11,493 bases of DNA, from contig CAYPEK010000126.1 of NCBI GenBank assembly GCA_964409645.1, positions 1 to 11,493 on the forward strand, in the 5' to 3' direction. This document shows positions 1-6,510 of this stretch, in pieces (positions within the stretch are counted from its first letter, which is position 1; each line of letters opens with the position of its first letter). The notes under the pieces are model-generated. The model saw only the letters and a program-made list of their open reading frames with translations, searched no databases and had not been told where the DNA came from. Both the position numbers and the translations under genes were made by a program. This stretch comes from CAYPEK01 sp964409645. Lineage in GTDB: Bacteria; UBP15; UBA6099.

Positions 1-517
1 CGACGGCATACTTGAAAGAAACGGAAAAAAGCTTTCGTTTAACGTGATATACGACATAAATAACGCAACAAAAAAGGACGTGCTCTTAATTGTTCAAAAA
101 CAACTTTACGGTATAGGCATAGAGATGACGGTCACGGAGCTTCCGGTGCAAGATATATTTTCGAGAGTTATTACCGGAAACTATGAAATGATTTTTTCTA
201 ATTTTACGACTTTATTGGACATGCCCATTCTTTCGTGGCATTCTGACAGTATCAGAACCGGGTACAACATATCGAATTATAGGAATAAAGATATCGACAA
301 ATTGTTTGAGCAATTGATTTCTGTGAGAGATAAAAAACGCAGAAAAGAAATAATGAACAGCATTCAAAAACATGTCCAAGACGATGTCGCGGGGATATTT
401 TTATATACCCCATACAATCTTGTACCGATGAATAAAAGAGTGCGTGGCTTTGCCTACGACTCCGACCAATTTATCTGGGAAATGGCACGAACATTCTATA
501 TTTCTTCGAAAAAATGA
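1..517 (+). CDS. Family-5 ABC-type solute-binding protein, C-terminal part (partial)
   Basis: This is the C-terminal third of an extracytoplasmic binding protein of the SBP_bac_5 family (DppA/OppA/NikA type), which captures peptides, nickel complexes or small sugars for an ABC importer or sensor. The frame is open from base 2 and begins with DGILERNGKKLSFNV, the usual 'dG...r.dGk.l.f.l' strand of this family. It continues through QLYGIGIEMTV, a 'NISNYRNKDIDKLFEQ' segment (family 'n..~Y.n.~vD.ll..'), the R/E-rich helix DKKRRKEIMNSIQKHV, and the closing 'YNLVPMNKRVRGF'. The N-terminus, signal peptide and most ligand contacts lie outside the window, so the ligand cannot be inferred. The stop codon overlaps the next gene's start (ATGA), so the kinase is translationally coupled to it. 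That arrangement favours a role in signal input, although a transport operon upstream cannot be excluded. Confidence 0.88.
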   Translation, partial: DGILERNGKKLSFNVIYDINNATKKDVLLIVQKQLYGIGIEMTVTELPVQDIFSRVITGNYEMIFSNFTTLLDMPILSWHSDSIRTGYNISNYRNKDIDKLFEQLISVRDKKRRKEIMNSIQKHVQDDVAGIFLYTPYNLVPMNKRVRGFAYDSDQFIWEMARTFYISSKK

Positions 518-2235
518 AAAATGTGTTGAAATCTAAAATTCTTTATAAGTTGCTCACGGGCATAATACCCGTTACGACGATCGTTCTTCTGACCGCCTCT
601 TTTCTGGCAAGCTATTTCTTCAACAAGATGTTGAACAGGTACGTACCGGATTCCAATATAAAAGCGGCGGATATAGTAGCATTAAAAGTTTCAGAGTTTA
701 TTAATGTGGCGACAGCCTCGCTTTCGTCGATCAGTGAGCCGATAGCCATGGAACAATCTCAATATAAAAAGGGCCTTACGCTCAAGCAGTTGATTATAAG
801 AAGCAACGATTTCGAGTATTTATACATAATTGGACGAGATGGCAAAGAAATTGCGAATACAAATATTAACGGAAATGTAAAAGATCATTATTTGGAGGAA
901 CACATAAAGAAATCTTTGTCCGGTTTGGATAGTGTTTCTAAAATTAAATACTCGAAAGAAAACATTCCATACCTTGAAGTTTGTGTTCCTTTAACGAAAT
1001 GGCGGAAAGTGGTTGGGGTGGTGTGCGGCGAAGTTGATTTCAGAACGGTTTGGAGGATTCTCGATGAAACAACGATCGGGAAAACGGGTTATGCGGTTCT
1101 CATTATGAAGAACGGAGAGTATCTGTCGCACCCGGACAAGCGAAAAGTGCTCAAGAATGAGAAAGTTCCATATCTCATAATGAATAGAATGAACAGGGAA
1201 AAAGGCAGCTTTGTTTATGCCGATGAAAGGGGAAAAGATGTCCTTGCGACATATTCCACGATCAAGCAAACCGGCTGGAAGGTTATAGTCAGGCAGGATG
1301 CGTCGGAGGTTTTTCAGGAATGGATCGCTATGAAAAAATATTATTTCATATCGACCTTGTTGCTTATTGCAATAACAGTTGTCTTTGTATATTTTATATC
1401 GAGACAAGTTACACGCCCGATAGAAGAACTGACGGAAGCCACGAGGATAATAGGCGCTGGAGATATATCTCACATAATAACTATTGACGGAAGTGATGAA
1501 ACCGCTATATTGGCGAAATCTTTTAACAAAATGGTAAAAGAATTGAACTTAAAGCAGAAGATGCTGATCCACGCGGAAAAGCTCTCCTCGATTGGTCAGT
1601 TCGCCGCCAGCATAGGGCACGAGATTAAAAATCCGCTAGGGGGCATTCTGGGCTACGTACAGTTGCTGAAAAGCGAAGCGCAGAAAGACCGTGTCGTGGA
1701 GTTCGCGCAGGATATGGAGTACGAAGTAAAGCAGATACAGAAGATAACCGAAAGGCTGTCTTCGATGACAAAACAAAAGGATTACCTCATAACCGACATG
1801 AATCTCAATTCGGTTGTTGAGCGATGCGTCAATCTGCTCGATCATCATTTCAAAAGGATGAAAAAGGTACGCATGGATGTAGAGCTGGATGAGAAGCTTC
1901 CCGACATGAAAGGAGACAAATCGTATCTGCAACAGGCGATTGTTAATATTCTGCTCAACGCCGGCGAGGCAATCGAAGAGAATGGAATGATAACAATTAG
2001 AACGTGGCATGATAACGGCAGGGTTTTTCTGATGGTGGAGGACGACGGATACGGAATAAGCGAGGAAGATGTCGGAATGATTTACGAGCCGTTTTTTACC
2101 ACAAAATCGGCGAACGAAGGAACGGGCCTAGGTCTGTATATAACGAAAGAGATAATCACGCTTCATAACGGCGAGATGAATGTCGAATCCCGGGAAGGGG
2201 TTGGAACAAAATTTGTCATTACATTCAATGTGTAA
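514..2235 (+). CDS. Cache-domain sensor histidine kinase
   Basis: Transmembrane sensor kinase of 573 residues that autophosphorylates on His and passes phosphate to a response regulator, presumably the adjacent one. Layout: membrane segment about 9-36; extracytoplasmic Cache-like sensor about 40-270, with the typical 'YLYIIGRDGKEIANT', 'GVVCGEVDF' and 'GKTGYAVLIMKNGEYLSHP' strands; second membrane segment about 276-296; HAMP linker about 297-350 starting 'RQVTRPIEEL'. A HisKA domain follows with the phospho-acceptor H369 in GHEIKNPL. The HATPase domain has an N box (N478/N482 in NILLNAGEAI), a G1 box (DDGYGI, 510-515), an F box (PFFTT) and a G2 box (GTGLGL, 536-541). All catalytic boxes look intact. 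No Shine-Dalgarno precedes the start; translation is probably by re-initiation at the ATGA overlap with the binding-protein gene. The H-box style matches the NtrB/AtoS/ZraS type that pairs with sigma-54 activators. Confidence 0.95.
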   Translation: MKNVLKSKILYKLLTGIIPVTTIVLLTASFLASYFFNKMLNRYVPDSNIKAADIVALKVSEFINVATASLSSISEPIAMEQSQYKKGLTLKQLIIRSNDFEYLYIIGRDGKEIANTNINGNVKDHYLEEHIKKSLSGLDSVSKIKYSKENIPYLEVCVPLTKWRKVVGVVCGEVDFRTVWRILDETTIGKTGYAVLIMKNGEYLSHPDKRKVLKNEKVPYLIMNRMNREKGSFVYADERGKDVLATYSTIKQTGWKVIVRQDASEVFQEWIAMKKYYFISTLLLIAITVVFVYFISRQVTRPIEELTEATRIIGAGDISHIITIDGSDETAILAKSFNKMVKELNLKQKMLIHAEKLSSIGQFAASIGHEIKNPLGGILGYVQLLKSEAQKDRVVEFAQDMEYEVKQIQKITERLSSMTKQKDYLITDMNLNSVVERCVNLLDHHFKRMKKVRMDVELDEKLPDMKGDKSYLQQAIVNILLNAGEAIEENGMITIRTWHDNGRVFLMVEDDGYGISEEDVGMIYEPFFTTKSANEGTGLGLYITKEIITLHNGEMNVESREGVGTKFVITFNV

Positions 2236-2254
2236 TATATCGGATGGTGAATTC

Positions 2255-3616
2255 ATGCAACAAGAAAGAATCCTTATAATAGACGACGAAAGGTCCATAA
2301 GAAAGACTGTCGGAATATCGCTCGAATCCGAAGGCTATTATGTGGATACAGCCGAGACCGGAACCGAGGGATTGGAAAAAATATCGACTTATGATTTCAA
2401 CGTGATTTTGCTGGACCTCAGATTGCCCGATATAAACGGGATGGAGATTCTGCAGCGGGTATTCAATGATGGGCACGATGTTGTGGTGATTATTATCACG
2501 GCTCACGGTTCGATTGATTCGGCTGTGGAAGCCGTTAAATCGGGTGCTTTCCATTATATAACGAAACCGATAGACCACGAGAATATGAAGCTTCTGATAA
2601 GAAAGGGATTGGAAAAGAAGAAGCTGATTAAAGAGAATTTGCTGTTGAGAGAAACGATAGACAGTAAGTGGGTGTTTTCCGGGATTGTGGGTCAGAGCAA
2701 AAAGATGCAGGATCTGGCCGAGCTTATCAAAATGGCCGCGAAGTCCGACAACAATGTTCTGATAATGGGAGAAACCGGAACCGGAAAAGAAATTGTTGCG
2801 GATGCAATACATTACAACAGCAAAAGAAAAAATCATAACTATACGAAAATCAACTGCGCGGCGCTTCCCGAGAATCTCCTTGAAAGCGAGATATTCGGGC
2901 ATGAGAAGGGCGCGTTTACAGATGCAAAAAACCGCAAAAAGGGGATATTCGAACTTTCGGACAGGGGATCGATATTGTTGGATGAGATTGGGTGCATGTC
3001 GCTGAACACTCAGGCAAAGCTGCTTCGAGTAATCGAGTACCAAGTAGTGAAGCGCCTCGGCAGCGAAAAAGGATTCAAGGTGGACACCAGAATAATATCG
3101 TCAACGAATGACAATCTCGAAGAAGCAATCGAACGGAAATTGTTTAGAAAGGACCTCTTTTACAGATTGAATGTCGCCAAGATCGAAATACCGCCTCTGC
3201 GCGAAAGGAAAAGTGACATAGTGCCGTTGGTGAAGCACTTTATAAATAAGCACCGCAGGATTGAAAAGAAAGAAGAAATCACGATGGACCCTGACGCGAT
3301 GGAGATTCTTGTCGAATATAACTGGCCCGGTAATATCAGGGAATTGGAAAATGTCATTCAGAGGGCTTTTATGTTCGAGATAGATAAGACTATTGGGATA
3401 GAGCACCTGCCGGGCGAATTGCTGGGGAATAAAACTCAGGTATCTATAAAACTTCCGAGCGGCGGCGCAACTCTCAAAGACATAACCGAAGAAGCGGTGA
3501 GGCAGGCGCTCGAGATGACCGAAGGAAATAAAACCAAGGCAGCGCAGATTCTCGGGGTAAACAGGGAATCACTGAGGAGATGGCTGAAGATCGATTCGAG
3601 GAAAGAAGATGAGTAG
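2255..3616 (+). CDS. NtrC-family sigma-54-dependent response regulator
   Basis: Cytoplasmic transcription activator of 453 residues: receiver, AAA+ ATPase and Fis-type helix-turn-helix. Receiver: acidic pair D10-D11, phospho-acceptor D54 (ILLDLRLPD), T82 and K104, all present. AAA+ domain: Walker A GETGTGKE (172-179), sigma-54 contact loop GAFTDA (219-224), Walker B GSILLDEIG (238-246), arginine-finger candidates R298 and R304 in FRKDLFYRL, and sensor-II region WPGNIRELENV. The HTH is about 418-445 (GNKTKAAQILGVNRESLRRWLK). The frame is open from 2180, but the start at 2255 is chosen because the receiver's first strand begins there and GGTGA lies just upstream. It follows the kinase stop by 19 bases, so the two form a cognate pair. 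Odd point: the loop has Asp at the fifth position instead of the usual Gly of GAFTGA. Its target promoters are not evident. Confidence 0.96.
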   Translation: MQQERILIIDDERSIRKTVGISLESEGYYVDTAETGTEGLEKISTYDFNVILLDLRLPDINGMEILQRVFNDGHDVVVIIITAHGSIDSAVEAVKSGAFHYITKPIDHENMKLLIRKGLEKKKLIKENLLLRETIDSKWVFSGIVGQSKKMQDLAELIKMAAKSDNNVLIMGETGTGKEIVADAIHYNSKRKNHNYTKINCAALPENLLESEIFGHEKGAFTDAKNRKKGIFELSDRGSILLDEIGCMSLNTQAKLLRVIEYQVVKRLGSEKGFKVDTRIISSTNDNLEEAIERKLFRKDLFYRLNVAKIEIPPLRERKSDIVPLVKHFINKHRRIEKKEEITMDPDAMEILVEYNWPGNIRELENVIQRAFMFEIDKTIGIEHLPGELLGNKTQVSIKLPSGGATLKDITEEAVRQALEMTEGNKTKAAQILGVNRESLRRWLKIDSRKEDE

Positions 3617-3947
3617 CATGAAGGAAATATTGTTGATAGGCAATTCGAGTTTAATAAATGATTTCATGTCTGATATAATCATGGGCTTCAAGGGGAATTG
3701 TCTTCATGCCGATTCGATTTTTAACGGAATAGAAAAGCTCTACGCAAATAAAGTTGACGTAATCGTTATATCTTCGAAAACATTGAAAAACGAGGGAACA
3801 AGGTTCCTCGATTATGTTAAAGACAATTTCCTGATAGATAAGATTATTGTCTCGCTCGATAACGGCCTCAACAGTCTTCAGCACATGCCTGAAGGGATAC
3901 AATTGGTCAGCAGCGATAAGGTCAAAGATTTCGCAACACAAATATAA
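3609..3947 (+). CDS. Degenerate (pseudo-)receiver-like protein
   Basis: A 112-residue protein of no named family that I can recognise. Its pattern of strands and helices follows a response-regulator receiver: strand 'KEILLIGNSS', helix, 'NGIEKLYANKVDVIVISSKTL', helix 'GTRFLDYVKDNF', strand 'DKIIVSL'. Aligned by eye with the neighbouring regulator, the acidic pair becomes G11-N12, the phospho-Asp becomes S55 and the conserved Lys is missing; only a Ser (S82) stands at the Thr/Ser position. It therefore should not be phosphorylated in the normal way. The gene starts 8 bases inside the regulator's end, with AGGA 6 bases upstream, so it is co-expressed with the kinase and regulator. A role as an adaptor or titrating partner of the kinase or regulator is inferred only. 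No membrane segment or signal peptide is seen. Confidence 0.75.
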   Translation: MSSMKEILLIGNSSLINDFMSDIIMGFKGNCLHADSIFNGIEKLYANKVDVIVISSKTLKNEGTRFLDYVKDNFLIDKIIVSLDNGLNSLQHMPEGIQLVSSDKVKDFATQI

Positions 3948-3996
3948 TTGTTGCCTTAATAAAATAGCAACCACACAGTCGATGTTCTTTTTCAGG

Positions 3997-4013
3997 GATT
4001 GACGTGATTGACG
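3997..4013 (+). repeat. Tandem direct repeat of GATTGACG
   Basis: Two exact copies of GATTGACG (3997-4004 and 4006-4013) lie with a 9-base period between the pseudo-receiver gene and the Tat-exported binding-protein gene. It could be a protein-binding site, but it also lies across the start of a possible small ORF, so the repeat may be incidental. Confidence 0.3.
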
Positions 4014-4129
4014 AACACGGGTTTGCTGTCATCTGTATGCCGAACGATTACCGTGTTGATCCGTTCAATAATATGAGAAGAAACGTACATTTTCAGAACA
4101 TTTATATTAGAATAATTTCGAAATGGTGA
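4004..4129 (+). CDS. Possible 41-residue small ORF ahead of the binding-protein gene
   Basis: A GTG-initiated frame of 41 codons fills most of the gap between two genes. It is preceded by AGGGA (3994-3998) at 5 bases, an acceptable ribosome-binding site. The protein begins MIDEHGFAVICMPNDYR and ends NIYIRIISKW; it has no signal peptide or recognisable motif. Its TGA stop is part of the GGTGA ribosome-binding site of the following gene, 5 bases before that gene's start, so it could act as a coupling leader. It could equally be chance, or a remnant of an older reading frame: the frame is open further upstream to 3968. Evidence is only ORF, RBS and geometry. Confidence 0.3.
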   Translation: MIDEHGFAVICMPNDYRVDPFNNMRRNVHFQNIYIRIISKW

Positions 4130-4134
4130 ACGAT

Positions 4135-5445
4135 ATGAAGAAAATTACACGCAGGGAATTCCTCAGGCAAGCTGCGACGACAGCCGCCGGAATCGCGGGC
4201 GCCGGCTCGTTGTCCGCGGTTACGGGCTGGGCGGCGCCGGCCACGTCGAAGTTGAAACTGGTTTTCAGGCAGGACCTCATGCCCGATTTGGTCATGACAG
4301 GGCTGTTGTCCGGATTTTCAAAGAAGAACAAGGACCTTTCCGTAACATCTTCCTACGTGAACAGCGACAGAGGCTGGGAATACGACAGGACGCATACGGA
4401 CCGCGCCCCGGCATGGTACACCGAAGGCGGCGGAGGTGACATATTCCTTGCGCGTGGGCCCTCTCTTGCGCAGCTCGCCGACGAAGGAACAATTTATCCG
4501 GTCGATGAATTTCTTGATTCTTCCTCCGAGCTTTCACGCGACGACTACCACAAAAGTCGATACGGCTCCGTCCTTGACTCGGCGACTTACAAAGGGAAAC
4601 TCTGGGGCATTCCGATCTACGGAAACCCATACGCGCTGTTTTGCAACCGCAGCCTGTTTGACGCCGCAGGAATAAAGAATCCGCCTGCAACGTGGGAGGA
4701 AACAGTCGATATCGCGCGGCAATGCACGCGCGACACTAACGGCGACGGCAAGCCGGACGTTTTCGGATATTCGCAGTGCTCATTCCAGTTCCCGCTGGAG
4801 ATATTCTGCTCCGGCCTGAACGTGATAGACCCGGTGACCGGGCTTTCCACGTTCGGAACCGAAGAAGCGGTGGATGCGCTCGACATCTATCGCCGGGTGC
4901 ATGCGTATTCTCCAAACCATACGGACTTCCAAAAGGGTGACATGGCGATGAAGATCAGCGTCACCACGAACGCTTTCGGTCTTTACAAGCATATCAACCA
5001 TTTCACCGCGCCGCTTCCCGCGGGTCGCCGCCGCGCAAACACTTATGGAGATTCCGACGGGATCTATGTGCTTTCGCTTTCGGCGCGATCAACGCCCGAA
5101 TGCCGGGCAGCCGCATGGAAGCTGATCGAGTATCTGACATCTGAGACAATGTTCTTCAAAATATCGGAGCTCGATAAAGCATTGCCGCTACGCAACTCCA
5201 TTCGCAACGGTGAGAGATATGCCGAATATCTGAAGAAGTATCCGCTGATAAACACATTTGTGGGCGAACTCGAATACGCAGTTCCGAAACCGTGCATTCC
5301 GCAATATCGTTTCATCGAAGTGGTGATGCGCGAAATACTTTTACCGGTTCAAACTTCCAAGGATCCGGCGGCGATCACCCGCGCGGAACTGCGAGAATAC
5401 CTGAAAAAACAGGCCGATCGAGTCAACGAAAAGCTTCGCGGCTGA
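4135..5445 (+). CDS. Tat-exported family-1 extracellular solute-binding protein
   Basis: A periplasmic binding protein of the SBP_bac_1/8 (maltose/sugar) superfamily, 436 residues. The N-terminus carries a twin-arginine motif (TRREFLR, residues 5-11), a hydrophobic Ala/Gly stretch and a likely cleavage near residue 34, so export should be by Tat, already folded. Family features: GGGGDIFLARGPSLAQLADEG (domain-1 strand), YKGKLWGIPIYGNPYALFCN (152-171), 'AAGIKNPPATWEE', a calcium-loop-like DTNGDGKPD (200-208), and the C-terminal 'AAWKLIEYLTSE...LPLRNSI'. The start at 4135 is preferred over an in-frame ATG at 4123 because GGTGA (4125-4129) sits 5 bases ahead of it. No permease or ATPase gene is adjacent, so it is either an orphan serving a distant transporter or a sensor input. 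The ligand is unknown; a saccharide is the usual one for this family. Confidence 0.9.
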   Translation: MKKITRREFLRQAATTAAGIAGAGSLSAVTGWAAPATSKLKLVFRQDLMPDLVMTGLLSGFSKKNKDLSVTSSYVNSDRGWEYDRTHTDRAPAWYTEGGGGDIFLARGPSLAQLADEGTIYPVDEFLDSSSELSRDDYHKSRYGSVLDSATYKGKLWGIPIYGNPYALFCNRSLFDAAGIKNPPATWEETVDIARQCTRDTNGDGKPDVFGYSQCSFQFPLEIFCSGLNVIDPVTGLSTFGTEEAVDALDIYRRVHAYSPNHTDFQKGDMAMKISVTTNAFGLYKHINHFTAPLPAGRRRANTYGDSDGIYVLSLSARSTPECRAAAWKLIEYLTSETMFFKISELDKALPLRNSIRNGERYAEYLKKYPLINTFVGELEYAVPKPCIPQYRFIEVVMREILLPVQTSKDPAAITRAELREYLKKQADRVNEKLRG

Positions 5446-5449
5446 AAGA

Positions 5450-5464
5450 TTTCGAGATTCGAAA
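5450..5464. repeat. Short inverted repeat after the binding-protein gene
   Basis: TTTCGA-GAT-TCGAAA is a perfect 6-base inverted repeat with a 3-base loop, 4 bases past the stop codon, followed shortly by an ACTTTT stretch. The stem is short and lacks a GC core, so it is at best a weak terminator. Confidence 0.25.
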
Positions 5465-5522
5465 ATAACTTTTAAAACTGTATATGTTTCAGCATTCGAC
5501 TTATATATATTTCATTTAATTA

Positions 5523-5553
5523 TTGAAGCATGGCGATAACGGGAAGGTATAAT
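5523..5553 (+). promoter_or_regulatory. Possible sigma-70-type promoter for the alpha/beta hydrolase gene
   Basis: A perfect TATAAT (5548-5553) is preceded at 19 bases by TTGAAG (5523-5528). The -10 is ideal, but the -35 is partial and the spacing long. Transcription from it would begin near 5560, giving a leader of about 40 bases before the ATG at 5603. Confidence 0.35.
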
Positions 5554-5602
5554 ATGAGGGCATTGGCGTGCCGGTGAATATGTTCTGGCAGGGTGGACAG
5601 CG

Positions 5603-6433
5603 ATGATGACGATGACTGATCTCGAAACTAAGGAAATGACGGTGCAGGGATATCGCATACGTTATCTAGACCTCGGAAAAGGTCCGGCGGTCGTATTCTG
5701 CCACGGTCTCGGAGGAACGATCGAAGATAACGACAAGTGTTTTCCGTATCTTATTCAAAGAGGTTACAGAGTAGTCGCATTGGACTGCCCCGGCACTGGA
5801 ATGTCCGAGATGCCGGTGCGCGAATACACGGTGGATTATCTCGCCGACTTCACCCTCGATTTCATCGACGCGCTCGGCATCGACAAGTTTTATCTATCAG
5901 GCGGTTCGCAGGGGGGCATGCACGTGCTGCTGACGGCGATGAAAGCGCCCGACCGGGTTCTCGGAAACGCAATTTATTCATCGTCGGGCGTGTGGCCGCG
6001 AAGGCCGTTACTCGCTTGGTTTTTCAACGCGCTGCCGCCGAATTTCGTTAAACTCTGGTTCTGGATTACCTCTTTCTTCTGGTATCCGTTCAACTACCCG
6101 AACTTCTGGAACGTGCGCGGCGAAGACCTGAAGTTCAAGTTTTCGCGCGAGCTGCCGGGCTACGGCCTGCACGTGCTGGGCTGTCTCGCATCGCAATTCG
6201 CCGACGACTATCGCGAGATTTATAAAACGATCAAAACCCCGACTCTGATATTGTGGGGCGAGCTTGACACCGGAATGCCGGTGAAGATGGGCTACGAACT
6301 TCACGAGATAATGAAGGAAGTGTCGAAATTCATACCGGTGCCCGGCGCGGGTCACAATATCTCCACAATGATGCCCGACTTCTATGCGGAGCAGCTCGAT
6401 AACTTCTTCAAAGCGTTGAATCTGCCTCGCTGA
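5603..6433 (+). CDS. Alpha/beta-fold hydrolase
   Basis: A cytoplasmic single-domain alpha/beta hydrolase of 276 residues; no signal peptide is seen. The oxyanion-hole motif HGLGG is at 34-38 and the nucleophile elbow GGSQGG has S102. The acid is probably D222 in LWGELDTGMPV, and the base H251 in GAGHNIS. The triad is intact, so an esterase, lipase, C-C hydrolase or similar activity is expected, but the substrate cannot be told. The cap between strands 6 and 7 (about 139-169) is unusually aromatic: 15 of 31 residues are Trp, Phe or Tyr, suggesting a hydrophobic substrate or contact with membrane. The start at 5603 follows GGGTGGA at about 5 bases; ATGs at 5606 and 5612 are also in frame. It is separated from the upstream gene by 157 bases containing a possible promoter, so it is probably its own transcription unit. 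Confidence 0.93.
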   Translation: MMTMTDLETKEMTVQGYRIRYLDLGKGPAVVFCHGLGGTIEDNDKCFPYLIQRGYRVVALDCPGTGMSEMPVREYTVDYLADFTLDFIDALGIDKFYLSGGSQGGMHVLLTAMKAPDRVLGNAIYSSSGVWPRRPLLAWFFNALPPNFVKLWFWITSFFWYPFNYPNFWNVRGEDLKFKFSRELPGYGLHVLGCLASQFADDYREIYKTIKTPTLILWGELDTGMPVKMGYELHEIMKEVSKFIPVPGAGHNISTMMPDFYAEQLDNFFKALNLPR

Positions 6434-6441
6434 ATGCGAAC

Positions 6442-6486
6442 AATCCACGCACAAAAGGCACTACCTGAGGAATTGTGTTGTGGATT
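6442..6486. terminator. Stem-loop between convergent genes, possible bidirectional terminator
   Basis: AATCCAC (6442-6448) pairs with GTGGATT (6480-6486). After a small internal bulge, CACAA (6450-6454) pairs with TTGTG (6473-6477), giving a 12-pair stem. It sits between the stop codons of the converging hydrolase and membrane-protein genes, where a shared transcript end is expected. Neither side has a clear T-run, so Rho-independent termination is unproven. Confidence 0.4.
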
Positions 6487-6510
6487 AATTCTGTTCCCTA
6501 AATGCTGGAA

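Noticed and set aside
483..497. TGGCACG-AACA-TTCT resembling a sigma-54 promoter just before the kinase gene
   Set aside because: The essential GC of the -12 element is absent, and the bases encode the conserved C-terminal part of the binding protein.
2180..2254. Upstream in-frame extension of the response regulator
   Set aside because: It overlaps the conserved end of the kinase and adds residues before the first receiver strand, which begins just after the ATG at 2255.
2225..3043. 272-codon - strand frame opposite the response regulator
   Set aside because: The + strand encodes an unmistakable receiver-AAA+ protein over the same bases; the - strand product has no recognisable domain.
3950..3971. 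GTTGC/GCAAC inverted repeat after the pseudo-receiver gene
   Set aside because: Five pairs with a 12-base loop and no T-run; too weak to call a terminator.
4123..4137. ATG at 4123 as start of the Tat-exported binding protein
   Set aside because: No ribosome-binding site ahead of it; GGTGA lies correctly for the ATG at 4135, which also gives a standard MKK Tat signal.
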